Positions 27,631 through 36,409 of a stretch of 40,618 nucleotides of DNA are shown in pieces. The notes beneath the pieces were generated by a model. The model ran no database searches. It saw only the letters and a program-made list of their open reading frames with translations, and was not told where the DNA came from. The stretch is from NCBI GenBank assembly GCA_007127335.1, contig SKZO01000074.1, positions 1 to 40,618 of the forward strand, given 5' to 3'. Position 1 is the first letter of the stretch. Every line of letters begins with the position of its first letter. Source of the DNA: Spirochaetales bacterium. Its GTDB lineage: Bacteria; Spirochaetota; Spirochaetia; DSM-27196; SLST01. A program made the translations under genes and the position numbers.

Positions 27631-27675
27631 TGGTATTCTCATAATAGTAGTACCAGACACAAGCTTTGGCGTCAA
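27631..27675 (-). promoter_or_regulatory. Putative fbp operon promoter with overlapping dyad
   Basis: On the minus strand TTGACG (27675-27670) then TACTAC/TATTAT region inside dyad TGGTACTACTATTATGAGAATACCA (27655-27631). Confidence 0.45.
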
Positions 27676-27805
27676 GCGCAAAAAGTTAGATATTTAAAAC
27701 AATTCCAGGCCGAGGCCCGAAATGCGGAGGTGCCGGCATCAAGACAAGACACTGGACACTTGTAGATACATTTAGTTACCTTCCGCTCAGCGGCAGGAGG
27801 AGAGT

Positions 27806-29263
27806 ATGGCGAAGCACAGCCACGACGTGATCATCGTTGGGGGAGGCGCCGGCGGGTTGACGGCTGCCGTCGGGTGCGCGCAGCTTGGGATGAAGACCGC
27901 CCTCATCGACAAGGAGCGGCTTGGCGGGGACTGTCTGCACTACGGGTGCGTGCCGTCCAAGTCGTTGCTGAAGGCGGCTTCGGTCTATCGCTCGATGGCG
28001 GATGCCGGACGCTACGGGCTGCCGTCGGTCGAGCCGCCTCCGGTCGACCTGTCCGCGGTCAACGCGCGCGTCGCGAAGGTGATCGCTGCGATCGAGGTGC
28101 ACGACTCACCGCAACGGTTCCGGTCGCTCGGGGCCGAGGTCTTCCTTGGCAGAGCGGAGTTCTCCTCACCGCACGAAGTCGTCATTGACGGCGAGACGCG
28201 GCTGTCCGCGCCGTCGGTGATCCTCGCGACCGGAAGCTCGCCGCGGGCGATCCCCTTCGAGGGTATAGAAGAGGCCGGGTATATCACCAACGTCGACGCC
28301 TTTTCGCTGCCCGCCCTGCCGCGGAGGATCGCGACCATCGGCGCCGGGCCAATCGGCGTCGAGCTCAGCCAGGCGTACCGGAGACTCGGCGCCGAGGTGA
28401 CGATCCTCGACCTCGCGCCGCAGGTTCTGCCGCGCGAAGACCCGGACATGGCCGCTTTCGTCGAGGAGCGGCTCACCGCGGAGGGCGTATCGTTGCGGCT
28501 TGGGTCCACGGTCGCACGCGTCGAGCGCAGCGGATCGGTGAAGAAGATCCATGTCACGCGATCCGACGGCGTCGACGAGGTGCTCGAGGTGGACGAGATT
28601 CTGATGGCCGTTGGGCGTCAGGGGAACACGTCGGGGCTTGCCCTGGAGAACGCGGGCGTAACGGTCGAGAAGAGCTTCGTCGTAGCCGACGCGAAGCTGC
28701 GCACGAGTCAGCGTCACATTCTCGCGGTGGGCGACGTCAACGGACGGTACCAGTTCACGCATGTTGCCGGCGCCGAGGGAAGCCTCGCGGTACGCCGAAT
28801 CGCGCTTCACGCGGGCGGAACGATGGACTACCGCGCCGTTCCCTGGTGCACGTATACCGATCCCGAGCTCGCGTCGGTCGGGTACAACGAAGCTTCAGCG
28901 AAGGCGGCGGGGATCGACTACGACACGATCGTGCAGCCGTTCGGCTCCACCGACCGGGCACAGGCGGAGGGCGAACCGGCGGGACGGATGAAGATCCTGC
29001 TCGACCGAAAGGGCCGTGTGATAGGGACGCAGATCGCCGGGTATCACGCGGGCGAGCTGCTCGTACCCTCGCTCTTCGCCGTAGGCAAGCGCTGGAAAGC
29101 CGGGGCAATCATGGGCCCCATCTACCCGTATCCCACCCTGTCCGAGCTCCACAGGAAGGCGGTGTCGACCCGGATGGCCCCACGCCTCTTCAATAACCGG
29201 GTGCGCCGGCTGTTGCGGCTACTCTTCCGCTACCGTGGAACGGCCGGGACGACCGAGGCATAG
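27806..29263 (+). CDS. Pyridine nucleotide-disulfide oxidoreductase (mercuric reductase/dihydrolipoamide dehydrogenase-like)
   Basis: VIIVGGGAGGLTAA, redox-active GGDCLHYGCVPSKSLL, TIGAGPIGVELSQAY, HILAVGDVNGRYQFTHVAGAEG. Confidence 0.94.
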   Translation: MAKHSHDVIIVGGGAGGLTAAVGCAQLGMKTALIDKERLGGDCLHYGCVPSKSLLKAASVYRSMADAGRYGLPSVEPPPVDLSAVNARVAKVIAAIEVHDSPQRFRSLGAEVFLGRAEFSSPHEVVIDGETRLSAPSVILATGSSPRAIPFEGIEEAGYITNVDAFSLPALPRRIATIGAGPIGVELSQAYRRLGAEVTILDLAPQVLPREDPDMAAFVEERLTAEGVSLRLGSTVARVERSGSVKKIHVTRSDGVDEVLEVDEILMAVGRQGNTSGLALENAGVTVEKSFVVADAKLRTSQRHILAVGDVNGRYQFTHVAGAEGSLAVRRIALHAGGTMDYRAVPWCTYTDPELASVGYNEASAKAAGIDYDTIVQPFGSTDRAQAEGEPAGRMKILLDRKGRVIGTQIAGYHAGELLVPSLFAVGKRWKAGAIMGPIYPYPTLSELHRKAVSTRMAPRLFNNRVRRLLRLLFRYRGTAGTTEA

Positions 29264-29272
29264 GAGAAGGAC

Positions 29273-30004
29273 ATGGCACAACGCTCAACCACCAGGATCA
29301 TTCTGTTCGCAGTGCTGCTCGCCGGGCTCGTCACCGCAGGATTTCTGTTTGACGTGGGAATCCACCTGCGCGCCTTGCTCGCCTGGGTCCATGACCAGGG
29401 CGCCGTGGGAGTGCTCATCTTCGGTGCGGTCTACATCGCCGCGACCGTCCTCTTCGTCCCGGGTTCAATCCTCACGCTCGGCGCCGGGTTCATCTACGGC
29501 GTTGTGTGGGGTTCCATCTACATCTCGATCGCCTCGACGATAGGAGCGACGGCGGCCTTTCTCGTGGGCCGATACTTCGCGCGCGACTGGGTCGCCTCCA
29601 GGGTCGCGGGCAACGAGCGGTTCGCCGCGATCGACCGGGCGGTCGGGCGCGAAGGATGGAAGATCGTCGGGCTCACACGGCTGAGCCCCATCTTTCCCTT
29701 CAACCTCCTGAACTACGCGTACGGGCTGACGAAGGTGAGCCTGCGCGACTTCTTCTTCGCCTCATGGATCGCGATGTTCCCCGGAACCGTCATGTACGTC
29801 TACATTGGCTCGCTCGCCGGGAACCTCGCCACACTTGGCGCGCAGGAGCGCGCCCGAACACCGCTCGAGTGGGCGCTGTACGCGCTCGGGCTGGTGGCCA
29901 CCGTTGCCGTGACGATCTTCGTAACCCGTCTCGCCCGCCGGGCGCTGGCCCGGGAAGTTGACCGTGTGGAGGACCCCGCCGCTCCGGTGAGGCCCGGGGT
30001 GTAG
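29273..30004 (+). CDS. VTT/DedA-like membrane protein (TVP38/TMEM64 family)
   Basis: FVPGSILTLGAGFIYGVVWGSIYISIASTIGATAAFLVGRYFARD, GLTRLSPIFPFNLLNYAYGLTKVSLRDFFFASWIAMFPGTVMYVYIGS. Confidence 0.94.
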   Translation: MAQRSTTRIILFAVLLAGLVTAGFLFDVGIHLRALLAWVHDQGAVGVLIFGAVYIAATVLFVPGSILTLGAGFIYGVVWGSIYISIASTIGATAAFLVGRYFARDWVASRVAGNERFAAIDRAVGREGWKIVGLTRLSPIFPFNLLNYAYGLTKVSLRDFFFASWIAMFPGTVMYVYIGSLAGNLATLGAQERARTPLEWALYALGLVATVAVTIFVTRLARRALAREVDRVEDPAAPVRPGV

Positions 30005-30036
30005 CCGTTCGCCCGGTACACCGCTACACTTGGCCG

Positions 30037-30891
30037 ATGAAGCCACGAGTTGTCGTAACCGGCGCCTGCGGGCGCATCATTGAGCGCGTACTCCCCGGCC
30101 TGGCCGCGGAGTTTGATCTCACGCTCGTCGATATTCGGGACACCGATTTCAACGGCAATCCGGTCGAGGGCGTGCACAAGATCGATCTGCTCGACAACGA
30201 CCGGACCGCATACCGTGATCTCTTCCGCGGGCATGAGGCCGTGATCCACTCCGGATTCGTGCGCTCGCCCAAGGGCGGGAGGGCAGGGACCGACGCAGGA
30301 TCGGAGACCTTCTGGAACGAGTACGACAATGTCCGCATGGCCTACAACGTGATGCAGGCCTGCGTTGAGGCCAGCGTGCCTCGGGCGGTCATCGTAAGCT
30401 CGAACCACGCTGCCGACTTCTACGAGCCGCTGATCCACTCGAACGACGTCCTTGGTGTGACGCCGGAGATGGCCCCGTACTCGGACAACTACTACGGATG
30501 GGCGAAGATCAGCTACGAGGCGCTCGGGTTCCTGTTCGCGACCGGCAGGCAGAACGACGGTGTGCGCCTGGAGAACGTGCAGCTGCGGATTGGCGCGCCG
30601 CGCGATACGGATCTGGACGATATCGCCCCGGGTGAGATCACCCGGATGCGCCGGGCGCTCGGCGCGTACATCAGCACGCGAGATGAAGTACAGCTGTTCG
30701 TGAAGAGCGTCGCCGCGCGGGATATCACGAATGAGCACGGCATTCCCTTCCAGGTCTTCTACGGTATCAGCGCGAACAGCACCCGGTTCTGGGACATCTC
30801 CAATGCGAAGCGGGTCATCGGTTACGAGCCGCAGGACGATGCAGTCGTCGTGTTTCGCGATCAGATCGCCCGGATCACCGCGGGAGCGTAG
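30037..30891 (+). CDS. NAD-dependent epimerase/dehydratase (uronate dehydrogenase-like)
   Basis: VVVTGACGRIIERVLPGL, EAVIHSGFVRSPKGG, YYGWAKISYEALG (YxxxK). Confidence 0.88.
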   Translation: MKPRVVVTGACGRIIERVLPGLAAEFDLTLVDIRDTDFNGNPVEGVHKIDLLDNDRTAYRDLFRGHEAVIHSGFVRSPKGGRAGTDAGSETFWNEYDNVRMAYNVMQACVEASVPRAVIVSSNHAADFYEPLIHSNDVLGVTPEMAPYSDNYYGWAKISYEALGFLFATGRQNDGVRLENVQLRIGAPRDTDLDDIAPGEITRMRRALGAYISTRDEVQLFVKSVAARDITNEHGIPFQVFYGISANSTRFWDISNAKRVIGYEPQDDAVVVFRDQIARITAGA

Positions 30892-31677
30892 ATGCCGGTT
30901 CTCGTATCAGAGCTCAATCCGTTCGGCGGCCGGATCATCGACGACGCGCAACTGCCGGAGAGCGCGGAGCAGTTCGCCGCGGATCTCGACGAATCGCTCG
31001 ACGCGTGGCAGTCCGAAGGAATCAAGGTCGTGTGGCTGCAGCTGCCAATCGCGCGCTCGTCTCTTGTGCCGGCAGCTGTCGCCGCCGGATTCGTCTACCA
31101 TCACGCCACCGAGCACTGGCTGCAACTGACCGTTACCCTCGAGCAGGGCTCATATGTGCCTCCCTTCGCTACCCACTATGTGGGAGCCGGCGGCGTGGTG
31201 ATCGACGATCAGCGGCGTCTGCTCGTGATCCAGGAACGGCACCACCGGCGTCGCCACTACAAGCTGCCCGGAGGAGCGCTCCAGCCCGGGGAACACCTTG
31301 TTCACGCGGTGGTGCGGGAGGTGAGGGAAGAGACCGGAATCCACACCGAATTCCTCTCACTCGTGTGTCTTCGACATTGGCACGGGTACCGGCACGGGAA
31401 GTCGGACATCTACTTCGTCACGCGCCTGCGCCCGCTGACCCACGACATCACGCTCGATCCGCATGAGATAGCCGAGTGCTTCTGGATGCCGGTCGACGAG
31501 TACCTTACCCACCCGGACACGCACGACTTCAACCGTAGGATCGTCGCCGCGGCGCTCGATGTGGAACGGACCGAGCGAGCCGGCTTCCCGGTGCTGCGGT
31601 CCGAAACGCTTCCTGACTACGGAACGCCGGAGACGCACGAGCTCTTCTTCCCTCAGTCGGGCGACCCTCGCTCGTGA
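30892..31677 (+). CDS. NUDIX hydrolase with N-terminal pre-NUDIX-type extension
   Basis: NUDIX box GGALQPGEHLVHAVVREVREETGI; N-terminal region with FVYHHATEHWLQLTVTL. Confidence 0.92.
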   Translation: MPVLVSELNPFGGRIIDDAQLPESAEQFAADLDESLDAWQSEGIKVVWLQLPIARSSLVPAAVAAGFVYHHATEHWLQLTVTLEQGSYVPPFATHYVGAGGVVIDDQRRLLVIQERHHRRRHYKLPGGALQPGEHLVHAVVREVREETGIHTEFLSLVCLRHWHGYRHGKSDIYFVTRLRPLTHDITLDPHEIAECFWMPVDEYLTHPDTHDFNRRIVAAALDVERTERAGFPVLRSETLPDYGTPETHELFFPQSGDPRS

Positions 31678-33053
31678 GTCGGCGTGGCGTCGAAGGCAGG
31701 TTCGTACACCTTCAGCATTTCGCTCTTCCCCTTGACGCTCGCGGCGAAACCCTTGCGCCAGCTGAACAGCGATCTGGTGGCTTTGTACGTCTGTTCGGAG
31801 ACGAGTACGGAGGTTCCCGCCGTCTTGTTCAGAGCCTCGATGCGCGATGCGGTGTTCACCGTGTCGCCGATCGCCGTAAACTCGCGCTTCTTGGGGAAAC
31901 CGAGCTCCCCCATGATGACCGGACCGCTGTGGAGCCCGATGCCGATCTCGAATACGTGGTGGTACCGATCGCCGAGGAAACGGTTGAAGCGGCCGAGCTC
32001 GCGCAGCATCGCCGCGGACGCCCGCACTGCGAGAACCTCATGGGGCTCGCTCACGCTCCGGTCAAGGCCGAATATCGCCATGATGCCGTCGCCCATGTAC
32101 TTGTCGATGTAGCCGCCGTGCGCATCGATCGCCGCGCAGATCGCATCGAAGTAGCGGTTGAGGATGTGGATCACGTCGTAGGGCAGGGCGTGCTCTGAAA
32201 ATTCCGTAAATGATCGGATGTCGGCGAAGAGCACGGTCGCCTCGACCTCCCGGCCGACGGCCCCGCTGCTGCCGCGGCCCTGCTGGATCGCCTCTGAGAC
32301 GTCGAGCTCGTCGAGTACGAGGCGCCGCAGCACCAGGTCGCCGGTCGTCGTCGTCTGGCAGGCGAGGCGGACGTCTGGGGAGAATCCCTTGACAGTCGCA
32401 AGGCGGGTTTCTCGCGCGTTTCGCGGACGGCAATGCTCGAGTCCCTCTTTCACGAGCACGCGGCAGGTCGAGCATCGGGCCCGGCCGCCGCAGACATGCA
32501 TGTGGTCGATTCCGGCCGAAAGCGACGCCTGGAGAAGCGGGATGTCCGACGACGACTCGACCTTCTTGTCGCCCTCGAAGTCGAGCGTCACGGGTACGAC
32601 CTCCGAGTCGCCATGCTCATCAATGGCCCCTGCGAATACCGGTTCCGGCGGTTCCGGGTGGACGAACCGTTCGAGGTACCGGATCGACAGGTTGCCGATT
32701 TCCTCAACGCTCGTCTCTCCCTCGGGCCCTCCGCAGGAGCCGTTTGCGCAGAAGTACGCCGAATTGTATCGGCTGCACTGGTCGTAGAGTGGGCAGGTCA
32801 CGCAGTTGCAGCCGCGGCGAGTGATCTCTTTCCTGCTCTTTCCGCCGGCGCAGTAAAGCGCCTCTCCCATGACTCCCGGGTAGCTCGGACAGGTCCCGCA
32901 GTTGCGTCCGCAGATAAGCATGTTCGTGAGGTTCATGGCGATCGTCGGATGCGCAGCGCCTGTGCGCATCCGTTCCTTGCCGAGCATGGGGGCTCGCATC
33001 CGATCCTTGAGCGCCTTTGGAATCAGATCAAGCATCGCTATCGCCAGTTTCAT
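31653..33053 (-). CDS. Class III adenylate/guanylate cyclase with N-terminal cysteine-rich domain and [2Fe-2S] ferredoxin domain
   Basis: CGRNCGTCPSYPG and CNCVTCPLYDQC (DUF2769-like); ferredoxin CGGRARCSTCRVLV...RLACQT; cyclase ATVLFADIRSFTEFSE, DKYMGDGIMAIFG, FTAIGDTVNTASRIEAL; ATG at 33053 preferred over 33341. Confidence 0.92.
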   Translation of the reverse strand: MKLAIAMLDLIPKALKDRMRAPMLGKERMRTGAAHPTIAMNLTNMLICGRNCGTCPSYPGVMGEALYCAGGKSRKEITRRGCNCVTCPLYDQCSRYNSAYFCANGSCGGPEGETSVEEIGNLSIRYLERFVHPEPPEPVFAGAIDEHGDSEVVPVTLDFEGDKKVESSSDIPLLQASLSAGIDHMHVCGGRARCSTCRVLVKEGLEHCRPRNARETRLATVKGFSPDVRLACQTTTTGDLVLRRLVLDELDVSEAIQQGRGSSGAVGREVEATVLFADIRSFTEFSEHALPYDVIHILNRYFDAICAAIDAHGGYIDKYMGDGIMAIFGLDRSVSEPHEVLAVRASAAMLRELGRFNRFLGDRYHHVFEIGIGLHSGPVIMGELGFPKKREFTAIGDTVNTASRIEALNKTAGTSVLVSEQTYKATRSLFSWRKGFAASVKGKSEMLKVYEPAFDATPTHERGSPD

Positions 33054-33175
33054 CGCGGAGTCATCCTCCCGCCGCCAGCATACCGGAGAGCCGCCGTCGG
33101 GTGCAAGAAGATGGTTGTTTCTGCAAGTAACATGAGCCGGAAATCCGACGGCGGGTCCACAGTGGGTTCGGTTGC

Positions 33176-33204
33176 TTGATCGGTCCACACTGCAAGCATA
33201 TATT
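33176..33204 (+). promoter_or_regulatory. Putative sigma70-type promoter (-35 TTGATC, 17 nt, -10 TATATT)
   Basis: TTGATC 33176-33181 and TATATT 33199-33204, spacing 17 nt, upstream of marR-like gene. Confidence 0.5.
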
Positions 33205-33212
33205 CTACGATT

Positions 33213-33746
33213 GTGACACATCGATCCGCCGGATGCCTGCAACGTTCCTACAAGAAGAAGCCGCGGCGCCCGGGCTCGGCCTCGCACGAGCATCTGCGTC
33301 CAAGACCCTCGACGAAACCGCGCGTACGGGGCCTCGAGCACATCACAGATACCTGTCCCGGGTACAATCTAGGCAAGGCATACAAGCGAGTCACGCGCGA
33401 GTTCGAGAAGGAGTTCCGCTCGAGCGATCTCACGCTCGCGCAGTTCGCCCTGCTCGTGAACATCGGTCGCGATGAGCCGGCCTCCGGGTCGGACGTAGCT
33501 CTCCGGCTCGGGTCGGATCTCAGCACCGTCTCACGGACGATCGAGCTGCTCGTGACCCGTGGCTTCGTGGCCCAGGAACGCGGCGAGGATCGTCGCGTCC
33601 GGCTGTACCGGCTGACCGCAGAGGGACGCGCGGCGCTGGCCGAGGCGATCCCGAAGTGGCGGCGGGCACGGTACCAGGTGCTTTCCCGCCTCGACCATCG
33701 GTCGTGGCGCCGGACGTTGCGCCAGCTTCGGGCGCTTGCGTCCTGA
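33213..33746 (+). CDS. MarR-family transcriptional regulator
   Basis: LTLAQFALLVNIGRDEPASGSDVALRLGSDLSTVSRTIELLVTRGFVAQERGEDRRVRLYRLTAEGRAAL; exact start uncertain (GTG at 33213 is the ORF-track start). Confidence 0.88.
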   Translation: MTHRSAGCLQRSYKKKPRRPGSASHEHLRPRPSTKPRVRGLEHITDTCPGYNLGKAYKRVTREFEKEFRSSDLTLAQFALLVNIGRDEPASGSDVALRLGSDLSTVSRTIELLVTRGFVAQERGEDRRVRLYRLTAEGRAALAEAIPKWRRARYQVLSRLDHRSWRRTLRQLRALAS

Positions 33747-33866
33747 ACGGACCTGCCTTCGCCTTGCCGTACGCCGGCGACAGGACCGTACCAATGCACG
33801 GTAACGCCTCGTGGCATCGCCTCGTCTCATTGATGTATTCATCAAGGGTAACGCCGGGGCTTAGGA

Positions 33867-34187
33867 TCACAGTCCGAGTGCGAGCGAGAGGGCCACGGCT
33901 CCCACCGATCCTGCGACCACCAGAAACGGGTGACGCGCGGTCAACGCCAGGATCACTGCGGCCGCGATCCCGATCAGTGACAGGTCGATCCGGCCGTCGA
34001 CTGAGGTCAGACTCCCGGGGATCAGGAGGGCGCCGATCGCGGTGACGGGAACGAGCCGAAGGATCCTCATCTGCCGCCGGGACGGCGCGCGGCGACTGCG
34101 GGTGATGAGCGGAACGAGCCTTGGGACATAGGTGACGAGTGCCATACCCGCGATGATGAGAGTCACCTGCGTCATTCCGGGCTCCAT
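33867..34187 (-). CDS. azlD: AzlD-like branched-chain amino acid transport protein
   Basis: 106 aa, ~4 TM; LIIAGMALVTYVPRLVPL...RRQMRILRLVPVTAIGALLIPG; partner of adjacent AzlC. Confidence 0.88.
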   Translation of the reverse strand: MEPGMTQVTLIIAGMALVTYVPRLVPLITRSRRAPSRRQMRILRLVPVTAIGALLIPGSLTSVDGRIDLSLIGIAAAVILALTARHPFLVVAGSVGAVALSLALGL

Positions 34188-34846
34188 CCCGGGCTGAATC
34201 CAAAGAGCACTGCGACCGCCGGAATAGAAACGAGAAGCGAGATACCCACCGGAACCCCAAGGCCCTGGAGTCCCCAGTTCACGAGTCCGGCGGCAAGCGC
34301 CGGTGCGAGACAGGGGGGGGACCTCCGCAGGACGGGCACGATAAGAGCCACGAACATCGCGTAGAGGGCGATTCCCATCGCGCGCTCGAGTGACGGCGGA
34401 AGCAGTCCGCCAATCAGGTAGCCAACCACCGTTCCCCCAACCCAGCCTGTGTAGGCGAGGAGCTCGGTGACGAGGAGATCGGTGTCGCCGATGGCTCCCG
34501 GTTGCGACGCGGTGGCGGCGAACACCTCGTCGGTTATGCCGAAGGCAAGAATCGGTCGCGGAACCCGCGACCCATGGATGCGCTCCCGAAGCGCCAGAGA
34601 CATGACGAGGTGGCGAAGATTGAGAACCAGCGTGGCAAGGGTTACCGCGATCGCGCCCGCCCCCTGCGCGAGGAGCGACAGGGCCATGAACTGGCTGGCC
34701 CCGGCAAACACGAATACGGAGAACCCGGCCGTCGCGACGGCCGGAAGCCCCATTGCGCGTCCGCCGGCTCCGAAGGCGATCGCGATGAAAAAGTAGCCGA
34801 ACAGGATCGTCAGTCCGACTCCAACCGGCCCCCGCGTGGATCGCAT
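34172..34846 (-). CDS. azlC: AzlC-family branched-chain amino acid transport permease
   Basis: FSVFVFAGASQFMALSLLAQGAGAIAVTLATLVLNLRHLVMSLALRERI, FGITDEVFA. Confidence 0.93.
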   Translation of the reverse strand: MRSTRGPVGVGLTILFGYFFIAIAFGAGGRAMGLPAVATAGFSVFVFAGASQFMALSLLAQGAGAIAVTLATLVLNLRHLVMSLALRERIHGSRVPRPILAFGITDEVFAATASQPGAIGDTDLLVTELLAYTGWVGGTVVGYLIGGLLPPSLERAMGIALYAMFVALIVPVLRRSPPCLAPALAAGLVNWGLQGLGVPVGISLLVSIPAVAVLFGFSPGWSPE

Positions 34847-35242
34847 CTACCGCACCCGACCGCCGCGGGCGCGCACCAGTCGTTCCACGAGCTCATCAAC
34901 CGCCGCGTCATCATCATCTCCGGCGAGTCGGTTCGGTTTGACCGCACCACAGCCGGTGCACCGGTGCAGCACCCGCAGCTCCCCGTCCGTCGCGGCCCAC
35001 AGCGCGATCGGCTCCATGGGAGCCCGGCACAGCGAGCTGCGGTCCCCCGGATGGATGTCGACGTGCGCGCTCCACAGACAGAAGGGGCAATGGTTGCGCT
35101 GACTCGTGCCGAACGCGAGCTCCGGGACGACCCGACCGCAGTGGATGCAGGGAAACCCGGCATTGGCCCGCCCGGCGGAGTCAGGATCCCAGGCGGGTCG
35201 TTCGCTGCGTGAACCACGAGTCCCTCGTTTTGGTCTGCTCAT
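34847..35242 (-). CDS. RNHCP-domain zinc-ribbon protein
   Basis: FPCIHCGRVVPELAFGTSQRNHCPFCLWSAHVDIHPGDRSSLCRAPMEPIALW...VLHRCTGCGAVKPNRLAGDD; ATG at 35242 overlaps the rsgA stop by 4 nt. Confidence 0.88.
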   Translation of the reverse strand: MSRPKRGTRGSRSERPAWDPDSAGRANAGFPCIHCGRVVPELAFGTSQRNHCPFCLWSAHVDIHPGDRSSLCRAPMEPIALWAATDGELRVLHRCTGCGAVKPNRLAGDDDDAAVDELVERLVRARGGRVR

Positions 35243-36336
35243 CCGCCTCTGCTCCTGCGTCGCATTCTCGATGCCCGTGCGACCCGGCGAGCCGTCAGTC
35301 GATCCTGCTTCTCCCGGCGCTCGGCGGAGACCTGATGCTCCTTCTGCAGCTCGAGGTAGCTCAGGTACCGTTCCCGGGTGATGCGGCCGGATCGCACCGC
35401 CGCGCGGACGGCGCACCCCGGCTCGTCCTCGTGCCTGCAGTCGGAGAATCGGCAGTCGGCGGCTATCTCGTCGATCTCCGCGAACGCCGCCCCAAGCCGG
35501 TCGGTCGCGTCGGCTTCCGCCCAGAGCTGGACCTCACGGATGCCCGGCGTATCGATAAGGAGTCCGCCCTCAGGCAGCGCGTACACGCGTCGCCCGGTGG
35601 TCGTGTGACGACCCCTGCCGTCGATCTCACGGACGCTCGAGGTTCGGATTGCCAGTCCGGTGAGCCTGTTGATGAGCGTTGATTTGCCGCTCCCGGAGGA
35701 TCCTACGAGGACCGCGGTCGCGCCGCGCGGTATCCGCCGGTGAATGCTCTCGACTCCCTCGCCCGTGCGCGCCGACACCATGCACACGTCGATCCCCGGC
35801 AGTTCGGCCTCAATCGCCCTTCTCACGGCGGCCGCGTCTCGAATCAGGTCGCACTTGTTCAGCACCACGAGCGGGTGAACTCGCGGGTCGAGCGTGGCGA
35901 CAAACCGCTCGATCCTCCGCACGCTGAAGTCCCTGAGCTCGGTGCGCGCGGAGGCCTCCCGGGCGGCTGCAGGCGGAGCGGTCGTCACGATGAGTGCGAG
36001 ATCGACGTTCGCGCATACCACCTGCGCCGACGTGCGTCGTCCGGCCTCCATTCGCGCGAAGGCCGACCGGCGGGGCGCGATCGCCCGCACCGTCGTGCGG
36101 TGTTCGCAGTCGAGTGCGACGTAGTCACCCACCGCGGGCACCGGCTGTGAGCCGAGTCCGATGAGGTAGGCGAGGCGGCCGGAAGGTCGCGCGAGGGTGA
36201 TCCCCCGCGGTGAGACGACCTCGAGAATGGGCCCGTCCTGCGCGACGACACGGCCGAGCATGGCGTCGGCCCCGCCTATGTCCTCCATCTCGTCGATGTG
36301 AGGGTCACACGTGATGTCGTTCCAGTCGAGTTTCAT
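35239..36336 (-). CDS. rsgA: Ribosome small subunit-dependent GTPase A
   Basis: Circularly permuted GTPase: VLNKCDLI, GSSGSGKSTLINRL, DTPGIREVQLW, zinc motif CRFSDCRHEDEPGCAV. Confidence 0.95.
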   Translation of the reverse strand: MKLDWNDITCDPHIDEMEDIGGADAMLGRVVAQDGPILEVVSPRGITLARPSGRLAYLIGLGSQPVPAVGDYVALDCEHRTTVRAIAPRRSAFARMEAGRRTSAQVVCANVDLALIVTTAPPAAAREASARTELRDFSVRRIERFVATLDPRVHPLVVLNKCDLIRDAAAVRRAIEAELPGIDVCMVSARTGEGVESIHRRIPRGATAVLVGSSGSGKSTLINRLTGLAIRTSSVREIDGRGRHTTTGRRVYALPEGGLLIDTPGIREVQLWAEADATDRLGAAFAEIDEIAADCRFSDCRHEDEPGCAVRAAVRSGRITRERYLSYLELQKEHQVSAERREKQDRLTARRVARASRMRRRSRGG

Positions 36337-36409
36337 TGGGCGATCAGAGTGCCAAAGCTACCACCTCGGACGGGCTTGAGCAAGGCCGGCCGTGTCTGCA
36401 TCATGAGGT

